DNA of 64,000 nucleotides from Streptomyces flavofungini (GCF_014650815.1 NZ_BMVR01000017.1:62001-126000), one strand, 5' to 3'. Counted from the stretch's first letter, positions 24,386 through 33,738 are shown. Notes: generated by a model not told the origin, from the sequence alone. Made by a program: numbers and translations.

Positions 24386-24756
24386 ATCGTGCGGTACGCC
24401 GATCCTAAGGCGGAGAGCGGGGACGCCTCAACGGGCGTGCGGGGGCTGGGAGTTCAGGGGTGCGCGGCGAGAAGGGTGAATCGCCGTCCCGGCGATGCCT
24501 CCCCGGCCGAGGCGGCGGAGATGCCCGGGACGGCCGGTGCCTCAGGTGATCAGGCGGGCACTGGTCAGCCAGATGTGTTCGCAGGTCGCGGGCGCGAAGG
24601 CCATCACTTGACCTCGTCCAACTCGCCCAATTCGGGCAGCTCGATCTCACTCAACGCCGTGTCGCTGGTGAGCACCAGGAGGGTGCCCCTGCTATTGACA
24701 TGCCAGTAGACCGCCGTTTCGGCGGAGCCCGAGCCGGTTACCGAAGGGAGTGACCC
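24386..24756. other. Intergenic region without recognisable gene
   Basis: About 370 bases follow the broken arsC. One minus-strand frame (stop at 24604) ends in a protein-like acidic stretch (LSEIELPELGELDEVK), but it runs antisense through the next gene and I could not assign it. The ribosome-binding site of the 24757 gene (GAAGGGAG) ends the region. Confidence 0.4.
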
Positions 24757-25305
24757 ATGCCGCTCGTTGTCCTTGGAGCTTCGTCGCTGCAGCTGCTGCT
24801 GGGAGTGACCTTTGTGATCGTTGCCGCCACAGGCGCAGTCTGGGGCGCCGGTGCCCAGCGTGCCGCCGAGGCTGAGATGGCCGGGCAAGGAATTCCCGCC
24901 GCTGTCCTCGCCCGGCACCGGATCAACTTCGCGGCCGGCCGCGCCAGTGTCCTGGTCGCGGTTTCCATCGGCCTGTTCCTGACGGCGCTGGCAGCGCTCA
25001 ACCTGGCCGGAAGCGGGACCGGCCAGCTCCTGTCGTGGATCGTCCAGCCGATCGTCTTCGTTCTCGGCTGCCTGATCATACCCAGCGAGGTGTTCCTCAC
25101 TCAGGGCATCAGGTCCGCCTTCAACAAGGCCGACGATCCGGCACTGCACAGCGTCGATGTCGATGCCCTCGTCGATGCCGCGGTGAGCACTCAGCCCGCC
25201 TGGTCCCGCTACGTGATCGCTGCGCGCTTCGGGCTGGCGACGGTGGGCTCACTGCTGGTCGTCATCTTGCTGACGGTTCCCGCCGCGAACACCTACTTCG
25301 CCTGA
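24757..25305 (+). CDS. Membrane protein of unknown function
   Basis: This 182-residue protein has four hydrophobic segments (about 6-28, 65-90, 97-112 and 155-180). Two soluble loops lie between, one with AEAEMAGQGIPAAVLARHRI and one with FNKADDPALHSVDVDALVDA. The start follows GAAGGGAG at good spacing. It is a plausible real gene by codon pattern and layout, but I do not recognise the family. Neighbours give no clear clue: broken arsC before it, and a convergent LuxR-type regulator after it. Confidence 0.6.
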   Translation: MPLVVLGASSLQLLLGVTFVIVAATGAVWGAGAQRAAEAEMAGQGIPAAVLARHRINFAAGRASVLVAVSIGLFLTALAALNLAGSGTGQLLSWIVQPIVFVLGCLIIPSEVFLTQGIRSAFNKADDPALHSVDVDALVDAAVSTQPAWSRYVIAARFGLATVGSLLVVILLTVPAANTYFA

Positions 25306-25405
25306 CCTGTCCACCGACACCGGAACGCTCAGGACCCGCACCAGGCCGGCTGGACGACGCGGGCAGACTGAGCGACCGCTGCCCCGGCCGACCCGCCGCC
25401 CCACC

Positions 25406-26062
25406 TCAGATGTAGCCCTCGCGGAGCGCGTAGGCCACCGCGTGCGAGCGGTTGCGCAGGTGGAGGCGGGTGGTGAGGCCGTGCATGACGTTCTTGACGG
25501 TGCGTTCGGAGTACGACAGCTTCGTGGCGATCTCGGCGGTGTCGAGGCCTTCGGAGACCAGCCGCAGGACGTCCACCTCGCGCGGGGTGAGTCCCAGGGC
25601 GGAGCCGGGCTGCTCGGCGCCGCCGCGGTGCAGGCGTCCCACCTGGCCGATGAGGCGGCCCAGGAGGTCGGAGGGCAGATCGCCGCCGCCCTTGGCGGTG
25701 GTGAGCACAGCCTGCACGAGCCGCTGCGCGGTGGCCTCGCGGCGCCAGACGATGGCCCCGACGCCGCACTCGATGACGTCGAGGAGCTCGTTCTCGCGGA
25801 CCGTGCCGACGACGAGCACGGCACGCGAGCCCTCGCTGCGCACGACCCGCCGCAGCCGGGCGAGGGCGGACTCGTCGAGGACGTCCTCGACGAGTAAGGC
25901 GACGGCGGCGGGACCGGAGTCCTCGGTCAGCTCGACCTCGGGGTGCCGCCGGAGCTGGCTGCGGACTCCCTCGCGGCTGATCGGATCGTGCGCGGTGACG
26001 CTGACCCGTACTCGGGTCGTCTTGGGTGCGGAGGACACGGAGGACGGGATCATCGTGGTCAC
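25406..26062 (-). CDS. LuxR/NarL-type regulator with degenerate receiver
   Basis: This 218-residue protein ends in a clear LuxR helix-turn-helix (GLTPREVDVLRLVSEGLDTA, then SYSERTVKNVMHGLTTRLHL). The N-terminal half has receiver-like strands (VRVSVTAHDPISREGVRSQL) but the strand that should carry the phospho-Asp reads AAVALLVEDVLDES. The region before the output domain also lacks the usual Lys. No kinase gene is adjacent. It probably acts without phosphorylation. It lies 79 bases after an FG-GAP lipoprotein gene in the same direction and may be co-transcribed with it. Confidence 0.8.
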   Translation of the reverse strand: MTTMIPSSVSSAPKTTRVRVSVTAHDPISREGVRSQLRRHPEVELTEDSGPAAVALLVEDVLDESALARLRRVVRSEGSRAVLVVGTVRENELLDVIECGVGAIVWRREATAQRLVQAVLTTAKGGGDLPSDLLGRLIGQVGRLHRGGAEQPGSALGLTPREVDVLRLVSEGLDTAEIATKLSYSERTVKNVMHGLTTRLHLRNRSHAVAYALREGYI

Positions 26063-26141
26063 GCGATTACCTCACTTCTGGGGCTGCGGCGATGCGCCGG
26101 GCGCCGCCGATGCCCGGAGGATCGGCGACGCCCGGTGGGGG

Positions 26142-26885
26142 TCAGGAGCAGGGCTTGTAGAAGTGCTTCCAGCCGCTGGTGGGCATGGACGGCGGCTCGG
26201 CGGGGGTGCCGACCTGGCCGTACTTCGTCTGCTCCTCGTAGACGTACTTGCCCGGGCCGCTGGTGCGCTTCGACAGGCGCACGTGCCGCTCCCACACTCC
26301 GTCGCCGGAGTTGTTGAGGATCGCGATGTCCGGGTACTTGTCGTCGTTGTAGTTGGCGACCCGGAGCTGCTTGGCCTCTCCGTGGTCGCCGATGTCGGAG
26401 TGCCGGGCGTTGGCGGAGGCCAGGTTCGTCCGCTTGAGCGGCCCGGGGCGGTACTGCGCGACGCGCGCCTTCGCGGGGTCGTCGATGCCGGACGGCTTGA
26501 CGATGTTGACGACCATGTCGAGGGTGCCGTCGTTCTTGAAGTCGGCGACCGCGGCGGTCGCGACCTCGCCCGGCTTCGCGCCGAGGAGCTTGCTGACCGT
26601 CTTCTTCGCGCCGAACGAGCCGCTCGCGGTGCCCCACTGGACCGTCATCTTGGTGCCGGTGTGCCCAGGATTCGAGATCTTGTCCGGGCGGCCGTCACCG
26701 TTGAGATCGCCGACCAGCGTCGTGGCACCGGTCAGACATCCGGCGGCAGCCGCAGCGGCCTTGCCGGACCGACCCGCACCGTCCGCCGACGACCCGGTCG
26801 CACTGGCCTGGTAGCCGCAGACAGTCAGGGTCAGGGCGGCGGCCGCGATCGGCGCGGCGATCAAACGTGAGCGCTTACGAAGCAT
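26142..26885 (-). CDS. FG-GAP/VCBS-repeat lipoprotein-like exported protein
   Basis: This 247-residue protein has an N-terminal signal (RKRSRLIAAPIAAAALTLTV) ending in a lipobox-like LTVC-G. At least three FG-GAP-type calcium-binding repeats follow, each with an Asp-rich loop: GDLNGDGRPD, ADFKNDGTLDM and NYNDDKYPDIAIL. These form beta-propeller blades in larger proteins. With only three or four blades this one is short. The ATG follows GGAG at eight bases. A role in surface binding is possible but not shown. Confidence 0.75.
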   Translation of the reverse strand: MLRKRSRLIAAPIAAAALTLTVCGYQASATGSSADGAGRSGKAAAAAAGCLTGATTLVGDLNGDGRPDKISNPGHTGTKMTVQWGTASGSFGAKKTVSKLLGAKPGEVATAAVADFKNDGTLDMVVNIVKPSGIDDPAKARVAQYRPGPLKRTNLASANARHSDIGDHGEAKQLRVANYNDDKYPDIAILNNSGDGVWERHVRLSKRTSGPGKYVYEEQTKYGQVGTPAEPPSMPTSGWKHFYKPCS

Positions 26886-27283
26886 CTACGAATCTCCAAT
26901 GTCATTGCGCTGAGCCGTGCTGTGCCACCGATCCCCCCCACCGCACCCCGTGCGGCGATGAAGCCGACGATGCGGGGCGAGCTCTCGGATGAGCACGGAT
27001 AGAGCTTGTGGGGTGATCCGTCCCAACCGCCAGGAAAATCGGGCAGTTCGGGACACTGGAACGCTGAAATGAGCTTTGACCTGGTGAAACGTGAGTGGCC
27101 TGGAACGCGGGAATGGGACGCGAGAGTCCTTCGGGGGAGGGGAGATGGGGTGTCCGGGCGGTGGCGGACCGTCACCCGTCACCCCGCTGGAGGTTCGGTC
27201 TGGCCGTTGCACGGGGTTGGCCCACCGGCCACGGGAACTCCCTTTCACGTTCCCGTGGCCGACGAGCGCCTCCGCTGGTTCTG
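26886..27283. other. Intergenic region, about 400 bases
   Basis: The region separates two leftward genes. It holds the upstream region of the FG-GAP gene and, near its right end, the terminator hairpin of the MMPL gene (27227-27260). Short open frames exist on both strands, but none has a ribosome-binding site with a recognisable product. Confidence 0.5.
27227..27260 (-). terminator. Terminator of the MMPL transporter gene
   Basis: GGCCACGGGAAC and GTTCCCGTGGCC form a perfect 12-base stem with a 10-base loop, 24 bases beyond the MMPL stop codon on the coding strand. Confidence 0.8.
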
Positions 27284-29521
27284 CTAGTGCCGCACGAAGG
27301 GCGACTCCGCGGTCGGCTCGGGCTCGGCCGTCGGCACGGCAGCGAGCTCGGGACCGCCTTCGCTGAGGCCGTACCGGTTGTGGAACGTGCGGAGGAAGCC
27401 GGGCGCGTACCAGGCCGAGCGGCCGAGCAGACGCATCGCGGCCGGGACGAGGACACCGCGCACGGCGACGGCGTCGATGAGGATGGCGAGCCCGCTGCCC
27501 AGGCCGAACATCTGCATGAAGCTGAGCTTGGCCGTACCGAAGGCGAGGAAGCTCACCGCGAGCAGGCAGGCGGCCGCGCTGACGATGCGGCCGGTGTGCC
27601 CGAGGCCGTTGGTCACGGCGGTCTCGTTGTCGGCGCCCTGGTCGTGGAGTTCCTTGATCCGGCTGGTGACGAACACCTCGTAGTCCATGGAGAGGCCGAA
27701 GGCGATGCAGAACATCAGCACGGTCATCGCCAGCTCCATGGGCTGCGCGGTGAAGCCGAGCAGACCGGAGAGGTGGCCGTCCTGGAAGATCCAGGTCATG
27801 ACGCCGAGGGTGGCGCCCAGGCTCAGCATGTTCAGGACCAGGGCGCGCAACGGCTGCACGACGCTGCCGGTGAAGAGGAAGAGCAGCAGGAAGGTGGTGA
27901 GCACGACCAGGCCGATGGCGACCGGGAGCAGGCCGCTGATGGAGTCCTTGGAGTCGACGAGTTCGGCGTCGATGCCGCCCACCAGCGGGTCCGACCCGGC
28001 GGGCGGGGCGAGCGTCCGTACGTCCTTGACCAGGCTCTGGGCGGCGTCCGACTTCGGTTCCAGGTCGCTGACCACGTTGATGCGCTGCGCGTCGGCGCGG
28101 CTGAGCGCGGCATTGCCGGGACCGCCCGCCGGGTCCTTGCCGTCGGCGTACGTTCCCGCGCTGGTCTCGACGCGCGTGACGCCGTCGAGTCCGGCGAGCT
28201 TGGTCGCGTACGACGCCAGTGGGGCCTTGTCCACGGACTGGTTGATGACGATGTGCAGGGCCGCGTCGTCGTTGCCGTCGAAGTTCTCCCGCAGGGTCGC
28301 GGAGACCTGGCGGCTCTGCGCGTCATCGGGCAGCACCCGCTCGTCCGGCGTGCCGAAGGTGATGCCGAGGAGCGGGCTCGCCGCGACCAGCAGGACCGCG
28401 AGCACGGGGACCGCGGTGAGCACGGGCCTGCGCATGACGGTCCGGGCCAGCCGGCCCCACAGCGGCGTCCGGCCGTCGGCGCGTCCCGTCTTCGGCCACG
28501 GCAGCTTTCCGCTGTTGACCCGGTGCCCCAGGGCCTTCAGGAGGGCCGGCATCACGAACATGGTGCCGAGGGCCGCGATGGCGACGACACCGACCCCGGC
28601 GTAGCCGAACGAGCGCAGGAAGTACTGCGGGAACACCAGGAGCGCCGCGAGCGCGGCCGCCACGGTCGCGGCGGAGAACGCGACGGTACGGCCCGCGGTG
28701 TGCACCGTCTTGCGGACGGCGTCGTCCACGCTCGCACCCGCCGTGAGCTGTTCCCGGAAGCGGCTGATCATCAACAGGGCGTAGTCGATGGCCAGTCCGA
28801 GGCCGAGGGCGGTGGTGAGGTTGGTCGCGGTGTTGGAGACGTCGGTGATGCTGCCGAGGATGCTGAGCTGGGCGAACGAGCCCGCGATGGCGAAGATGGC
28901 GATGGCCAGCGGCAGCAGGGCGGCGACCACACTGCCGAAGACGAACAGCAGCAGTACGAGGGTCAGCGGGATGGCGATGAGCTCGGCCAGGAGGAGATCG
29001 TCGACCACCTGGGTCGACATGTCGCTGTTGACCGCGGCCCCGCCCCCGGCGCGAACGCTGAGTCCGCCCTCGTGGGGACCGCTGTAGTCGTCGATGACGC
29101 TCGTGGTGTTCTTCTCGAGCTGCGTGGCGTCGCCCTTCACATGGGCGAGCACCATGGCTTCGCGACCGTCCTCGGACCGGAGCGTGGGGCTCTTGGTGTC
29201 CCAGTACGAGACGACGTTGTCGAGGTGCTTCTCCTTCTTGAGGTCGGCCACCAGGGCCCGGCCGTCGCCCTGGGCGGCCGGGGCGTCGATACGGCCCTTG
29301 TCGGCACGGACGAGCAGGATCAGGTTCGTCTCGCCGCCGAACTTGTCCTCGATGACCTTCGTGGCCCGGGTGGACTCGGATCCGGGGTCGTCGAAGCCGC
29401 CGCCCTTGAGTTTGGTGAACGCGCCGCTGCCGACGGCACCCATGAGGGCCACAGCCACGACGGCGACGATGAGGATCAGCCGGGATCGGCGAATCGCCAG
29501 TTCGGCTAGGCGGTCAAACAC
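27284..29521 (-). CDS. MMPL/RND-family transporter
   Basis: This 745-residue exporter has about 12 membrane helices in two MMPL halves. Each half has a large extracytoplasmic loop and a signature: GLAIDYALLMISRFREQL and FGLSMDYEVFVTSRIKEL. The family exports lipids, siderophores or drugs using the proton gradient. The GTG at 29521 was chosen because AAGGAG lies just upstream on the coding strand. The frame continues 20 codons further without one. It is divergent from a TetR gene, the likely repressor. A strong hairpin follows the gene. Confidence 0.9.
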   Translation of the reverse strand: MFDRLAELAIRRSRLILIVAVVAVALMGAVGSGAFTKLKGGGFDDPGSESTRATKVIEDKFGGETNLILLVRADKGRIDAPAAQGDGRALVADLKKEKHLDNVVSYWDTKSPTLRSEDGREAMVLAHVKGDATQLEKNTTSVIDDYSGPHEGGLSVRAGGGAAVNSDMSTQVVDDLLLAELIAIPLTLVLLLFVFGSVVAALLPLAIAIFAIAGSFAQLSILGSITDVSNTATNLTTALGLGLAIDYALLMISRFREQLTAGASVDDAVRKTVHTAGRTVAFSAATVAAALAALLVFPQYFLRSFGYAGVGVVAIAALGTMFVMPALLKALGHRVNSGKLPWPKTGRADGRTPLWGRLARTVMRRPVLTAVPVLAVLLVAASPLLGITFGTPDERVLPDDAQSRQVSATLRENFDGNDDAALHIVINQSVDKAPLASYATKLAGLDGVTRVETSAGTYADGKDPAGGPGNAALSRADAQRINVVSDLEPKSDAAQSLVKDVRTLAPPAGSDPLVGGIDAELVDSKDSISGLLPVAIGLVVLTTFLLLFLFTGSVVQPLRALVLNMLSLGATLGVMTWIFQDGHLSGLLGFTAQPMELAMTVLMFCIAFGLSMDYEVFVTSRIKELHDQGADNETAVTNGLGHTGRIVSAAACLLAVSFLAFGTAKLSFMQMFGLGSGLAILIDAVAVRGVLVPAAMRLLGRSAWYAPGFLRTFHNRYGLSEGGPELAAVPTAEPEPTAESPFVRH

Positions 29522-29827
29522 GGGAGGTCTCCTTCGAGTACTTACGAATACATGCGAATACGTGCGAACAAATACGGTCAAAACCGACGAAAATCGGCGA
29601 CGTCAGGTAGGCCTGCGGCAGGCGACGGAAAGTGAAGGACGGGCAAGGGGAGGGGGCGTGACGCCCTGTGGAGGCTCCCCGTCGGTGGTGGCGAATGGCT
29701 TGATGTCGAGCCCCTCGCGCCGAAGACGACGTTAGCGAGGACACAGAAAATTTGGCAGTGTTAGATTTTCCTCACACTGTCCACGATGCCGCTGACCCAC
29801 CAGGGCTCACCGTCGTATGGTCACCAC
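29522..29827. other. Divergent regulatory spacer between MMPL and TetR genes
   Basis: About 306 bases without a gene. Near the MMPL start lies CGAATACATG followed by CGAATACGTG, a direct repeat. Near the TetR start lies the CAGTGT/ACACTG inverted pair. TATGGT about ten bases before the TetR ATG could serve a leaderless transcript. Confidence 0.4.
29756..29779. promoter_or_regulatory. Candidate TetR operator
   Basis: CAGTGT (29756-29761) and ACACTG (29774-29779) are inverted repeats 12 bases apart in the divergent spacer. The size is right for a TetR dimer site, but the arms are short. Confidence 0.35.
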
Positions 29828-30601
29828 ATGTCCGCAGAAACCCACGCAGCGCAGCAGCCCACCCTGCGCCAGCGACGTCGAGCCGCCGCCACCCAAGAGA
29901 TCCTCGAAGCCGCCGAGCACCACATCGCCGAGCACGGCCCGCACGCCATGTCCCTGCGCGCGATCGCCCGCGGTCTGGGCATGACCGTGCAGGCGCTCTA
30001 CCACTACTTCCCGAACCGGGACGCGCTGGTGACGGCGCTGATCGCGAAGGCGTACGACGATCTGGCCGCGGCGGTGCAGGCGGCTGTCGATGACGCGGGG
30101 GGTGGCGCGGCGGGCGGCGCGGTGGGGGGTGGCACGGCTGTGCCGCGACTCGTGGTGGCGGCCGAGGGCTATCGCCGATGGGCCATTGCCCACCCCGAGC
30201 GATTCCAACTCCTCTACGGGGCACCCCTGCGGGACTACGAGGCCCCCGTCGAGGGCCCCACCACCCAGGCGGTGCGCCGGATGAGCGGGATCTTCCAGTC
30301 CGCGATGTTCGACGGCTTCACCCCCGAGCAGCTCGCCGCAGCGGACACCCCCGCCCTGACGCCCTCATTCCAGGCGTTCGTGCGGCACCTGCCATCGGAC
30401 GGCCTGGGCGACCTGTCCCCCCAAGCGGCCGCCCTTTTCCTGAGCGCCTGGGGACACCTGACCGGCCTCGTCGTCCTGGAGGTGTTCGGACACACCGGGT
30501 TCATGGCCGAGCACCAAGCGGAGGTCTTCCGCTTTTCGATGCTGAACATGCTCGACGACACCCACCGCCGGATTCGCGGGGCGGCAGGGGATGCCGAGTA
30601 G
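29828..30601 (+). CDS. TetR/AcrR-family repressor (WHG-type)
   Basis: This 257-residue regulator has a TetR helix-turn-helix (HAMSLRAIARGLGMTVQALY, then HYFPNRDALVTALI) and a WHG-type ligand domain with AHPERFQLLYGAPLRDYEAP. A Gly/Ala-rich linker (GGGAAGGAVGGG) lies near residue 90. The ATG at 29828 is preferred over one 14 codons upstream because the helix-turn-helix starts at the usual distance and TATGGT upstream permits a leaderless start. It is divergent from the MMPL exporter and most likely represses it. Confidence 0.85.
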   Translation: MSAETHAAQQPTLRQRRRAAATQEILEAAEHHIAEHGPHAMSLRAIARGLGMTVQALYHYFPNRDALVTALIAKAYDDLAAAVQAAVDDAGGGAAGGAVGGGTAVPRLVVAAEGYRRWAIAHPERFQLLYGAPLRDYEAPVEGPTTQAVRRMSGIFQSAMFDGFTPEQLAAADTPALTPSFQAFVRHLPSDGLGDLSPQAAALFLSAWGHLTGLVVLEVFGHTGFMAEHQAEVFRFSMLNMLDDTHRRIRGAAGDAE

Positions 30602-30631
30602 CGGCGTACGAAATGATGCGGCGAGGCGGAG

Positions 30632-31264
30632 TCAGCCGAACGCGGCTGCCAGCAGCTCCGCTTCTGTCTCCTCCCAGGGCAGGCAGATGCCGAACTCACC
30701 CTCCAGGAACTGCAGGAAGGCGACCTCACCCACTTCGTCACTGTCGTGCACGAAACCGAGCGCGACCTCGGCCGGAACGCCGTTCGCGAGGTGTGGCAGA
30801 CCAGGCTCGAAGGACGAAACCAGCTCGCCGCGCAGGGCGAACTCGACACGGCTGAAGTTCTGGTTGCGATGCACGCACACCGCCCGTCCCCGCGTGGACA
30901 ACGCCCCTATGTAGTCACCCGTATGACAGCTGATCTCCTCCAGCGCATACGCCCACCCCGCCACCGAGCCCGCTCTGACGATGCTCTCCGGCGGGACGGG
31001 CAGGAACCCCGCGCTCGCAAGCCGGGCGACCGTCGTTTCGTCCTCCCAGTCCAGGAAGTCGAGATCGCTGATGTGGTCCTCTTCATCCCTGCCCAGCAAT
31101 TCGGACGCCGCGTCGCGGGAAAGCGGCACCATGTGGCGCTCCTCGGCGCCGATGGCGCGCAGCAACTCGTGCGGAGAGAGCCCTTCGCTGAGGGTGAGTG
31201 TGAAGCCGAGGTCGTAGGCATCGGCTATCCAGCTGAGCCCGTTCTCCGTGGTCTCCCGGTTCAT
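30632..31264 (-). CDS. DUF6461-family protein
   Basis: This 210-residue soluble acidic protein is of the actinobacterial DUF6461 type. It starts ENGLSWIADAYDLGFTLTL, followed by SEGLSPHELLRAIGA, a segment GWAYALEEISCHTGDYIGAL, and a C-terminus rich in Glu. The function is unknown. Several copies per genome are common and they often sit near other small DUF genes. The ATG at 31264 follows GGGAGGGG on the coding strand, 24 codons inside the longest frame. Confidence 0.72.
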   Translation of the reverse strand: MNRETTENGLSWIADAYDLGFTLTLSEGLSPHELLRAIGAEERHMVPLSRDAASELLGRDEEDHISDLDFLDWEDETTVARLASAGFLPVPPESIVRAGSVAGWAYALEEISCHTGDYIGALSTRGRAVCVHRNQNFSRVEFALRGELVSSFEPGLPHLANGVPAEVALGFVHDSDEVGEVAFLQFLEGEFGICLPWEETEAELLAAAFG

Positions 31265-31465
31265 CAAGTCCCCTCCCGCACAGTGATCCGCCGTGACGAC
31301 CTTCGCGAACGGAACAGTAAGGGGCGGCACTGACATCGACGTTCAAGGTCCGCCTCTCACTCAGCCTTCACACCCACTGCGTCATGCTGGACCCGAGAGG
31401 GCGGTGGTGCTCGCGCCGTCGGCTGGTGCCGAGGCGTGCGCGAGTGCCTGGAGGGGGAGTGGCCG

Positions 31466-32662
31466 ATGGCTGGGCCGAGGGTGTCAACGACCGCGTCGTT
31501 TCTGCGGGTTCCGGTGGGGCGTCGTGCGGTGGTGCGCGGGGCGGCGCTCGTCGTGCCCGCCCTGGTGGGTGCCACGGCGTGCGGTCCGAAGAAGGAGGAG
31601 CGCCATCGGTCCGACGGCGAACTCCACGACCAGATCCAGGACGTGGTCACCGCCGAGCTGCCGAAGGGCCCGGGCGTGACCATTCTCGCCGCCCGCGGGT
31701 CCGGTGTCGTGTACTGCGAGAGCTTCGGGTCCGCGGACCGCGCACGCGGCATCCGGTGCGGACGCGACACGGTGTACGACATCGCCTCCAACACCAAGCA
31801 GTTCACCGCGGCCGCCGTCCTGAAACTGGAGATGGACGGCCGCGTCCACGTACGCGACCGCCTCGGCGACCTACTGCCGGATCTTCCCCCGCACATACGG
31901 CCCCTGACGGTGCACCAGCTCCTCACGCACACCTCAGGCCTGCCGGAATTCCTGCCCGACCGCTACGGCGACGACTACACCCCCCTGACACGCGCGGAGA
32001 TGCTGAAGGCCCTGGCCCACACCGAACCGCTCTCCCGGCCGGGCCAGGCCTTCCACTACTCCAACCTGGGATACAGCCTGCTGGCCGCCATCATCGAGGA
32101 GCGGTCAGGGACGACGTACGAACGCTTCCTCGCCGACCGCCTCTTCCACCCGGCGGGCCTCAAGAAGACCGGCTCCGTACGGCCGCGCTGGTCGGAGTCG
32201 GACATAGCCGTCGAGTACGACGAGAAGGGCAGGCCCGCAGGTCGCCCTAACGAGCAGCCCTGGGCGCCCGACGGACCGCACTGGAACCTGCGCGGCAACG
32301 GCGGCATGCTGTCCACGGCGACGGATCTGCTGCGCTGGCACGTCGCCCTGAACGGCAGCGAGGTCCTCTCCGCCGACGCGCGCCGCAAGATGTTCACGCC
32401 GCACGCGTTCGAGGACGAGGCCTCCGAGGACGGACTCGCGTACGGGTACGGATGGGCCCTGGCGCCCGGCACCGACGGACGGCGGATCGCCTGGCACACC
32501 GGGCAGAGCCAGGTCGGCGGCTCCTACTCCGAGATCGTCCGCTCCGTAGACGGGGAGGCCCTGGCAGTCGTGGCGACCAACTACAGCACCAGAAAGGGGA
32601 AATGGGCGATCGGCGACCTCGACCTCGCGCGCAAGATCGTCCGCCTGCTCCTGAAGGAGTGA
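31466..32662 (+). CDS. Exported serine hydrolase, beta-lactamase/DD-peptidase family
   Basis: The 398-residue product has a basic Tat-like start (RRAVVRGAALVVPALVGATAC) in which the Cys may be a lipobox residue. A class-C-beta-lactamase-like domain follows. The catalytic SxxK is SNTK near residue 108. The Tyr motif is YSNLGYSLL near 197, with HTGQSQVGG near 343 in place of KTG. The family includes D-aminopeptidases, esterases and DD-peptidases, and the substrate is unknown. The ATG at 31466 follows GGAGGGGG. An upstream in-frame GTG lacks such a site. Confidence 0.85.
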   Translation: MAGPRVSTTASFLRVPVGRRAVVRGAALVVPALVGATACGPKKEERHRSDGELHDQIQDVVTAELPKGPGVTILAARGSGVVYCESFGSADRARGIRCGRDTVYDIASNTKQFTAAAVLKLEMDGRVHVRDRLGDLLPDLPPHIRPLTVHQLLTHTSGLPEFLPDRYGDDYTPLTRAEMLKALAHTEPLSRPGQAFHYSNLGYSLLAAIIEERSGTTYERFLADRLFHPAGLKKTGSVRPRWSESDIAVEYDEKGRPAGRPNEQPWAPDGPHWNLRGNGGMLSTATDLLRWHVALNGSEVLSADARRKMFTPHAFEDEASEDGLAYGYGWALAPGTDGRRIAWHTGQSQVGGSYSEIVRSVDGEALAVVATNYSTRKGKWAIGDLDLARKIVRLLLKE

Positions 32663-33026
32663 CTGGCCGCCGCAGGGCCGGAGTCAGGCGCAGGGCCGGA
32701 GACAGTCGCAGGGCGCCTCCGATCGATGCCGAGCGCATCAGGTACTCGCTGGTGGCGGCGCACCGCGACGCGACAACACCGGCCGGACTCCCCGGTGCCC
32801 CGGGTCATCGCGAGGCCCGGTCACGCGACCAGCCGCAGCCACGCCGCCACGAGCGCGGCACGACCGGCCGACGTCGGAGGCACGCCGACGTGCACCCTCT
32901 CGGTGGAAATCACTCGCCCCCGGCCACCCCGCCCGATACGGTCGCGCGAGTGTCCGCACCGCTGGAAGCCCTGCGACCTGCGCGCGGCCACGCCGACAGC
33001 CCCCACGCCGAGAGTAGGTTCCGTAC
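32663..33026. other. Intergenic region without recognisable gene
   Basis: About 364 bases. It begins with a GC-rich direct repeat of CGCAGGGCCGGAG. Nothing protein-like was recognised on either strand. TAGGTT about eight bases before the ATG at 33027 would allow a leaderless transcript for the next gene. Confidence 0.45.
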
Positions 33027-33407
33027 ATGGCATGCCGTATCAGTGAGCTCGTGCTCGGTTGCCGCGACGCCGAGGTGCTGGCGCGGTTCTGGTGCGAGGT
33101 CCTGGACTTCGTGGTGCTCGACCGCGAGCACGACGGAAGCATCGAGATCGGGCCGCGCGAAGGGTTCGGCGGCGCGCAGCCGACGCTGATCCTCAGTGTC
33201 CGGGACGAGCCGGAGCCCGGGAAGTCCCGGTTGCACATCGACGTCAACGCCACTGACCGCGACCAGGACGCCGAGCTGGAACGCCTCCTGAAGCTCGGCG
33301 CGCGCCCGGCCGACATCGGCCAGACCGGCGAGGAGCCCTGGCACGTCCTCGTCGACCCCGAAGGGAACGAGTTCTGCCTGCTCAAGGCCCGCATCCCTGA
33401 ACTCTGA
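33027..33407 (+). CDS. VOC-family (glyoxalase-like) protein
   Basis: This 126-residue single-domain vicinal-oxygen-chelate protein starts ISELVLGCRDAEVLARFWCE. It continues RLHIDVNATDRDQDAELERL and ends HVLVDPEGNEFCLL, the DPEGN-E/F tail typical of the glyoxalase/bleomycin-resistance group. It has only some of the metal ligands, so it may bind rather than turn over its ligand. No ribosome-binding site is evident. It stands alone between intergenic DNA and a SARP remnant. Confidence 0.82.
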   Translation: MACRISELVLGCRDAEVLARFWCEVLDFVVLDREHDGSIEIGPREGFGGAQPTLILSVRDEPEPGKSRLHIDVNATDRDQDAELERLLKLGARPADIGQTGEEPWHVLVDPEGNEFCLLKARIPEL

Positions 33408-33429
33408 CGGCCTGGTCCCGGCGCACCCG

Positions 33430-33738
33430 GCTTCTCATACCGCCCTGGGCCACTACCAACGCGTCAGAGAACACCTCGCCGAAGAACTCGGCGTCGCCCC
33501 CGGAACCTCCTTGCGGAACTCCACCAGCGCATCCTCACCGACGATCCCCAACTCAGCCCGCCGCGACCACCGAACACCGCATCGTCGCCTGCCGCACCAG
33601 CACCCAGACCCGCACCTGCACCCGCACCCGCACCGCGTCAACTACCCCTGTCCCCGAGAGTGTTCACGGGGCGCGGCGACGAGCTCGACCAACTCACCAA
33701 AGCCCTGGGCGAGCCGCAAGCCGCGACAGCCACGTGGC
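33430..33738 (+). pseudogene. AfsR/SARP regulator remnant with one-base frameshift
   Basis: The fragment begins in a BTAD domain (HYQRVREHLAEELGVAPGT). One G is missing at about 33513-33517, after which the correct frame gives LRELHQRILTDDPQLSPP, then a Pro/Ala linker and RVFTGRGDELDQLTKALGE, the start of an NB-ARC region. Upstream and downstream parts are gone. The remnant stops at the 3' end of the WYL gene. It resembles the intact regulator at 146 in type but not in detail. Confidence 0.7.

Noticed and set aside
24604..25149. 181-codon minus-strand frame with an acidic tail
   Set aside because: It runs antisense through the membrane-protein gene at 24757, which has a good ribosome-binding site. 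The tail could not be assigned.
27095..29509. 804-codon plus-strand frame opposite the MMPL transporter
   Set aside because: It is antisense to a clear transporter with conserved motifs. The product is Gln/His/Arg-rich without any domain.
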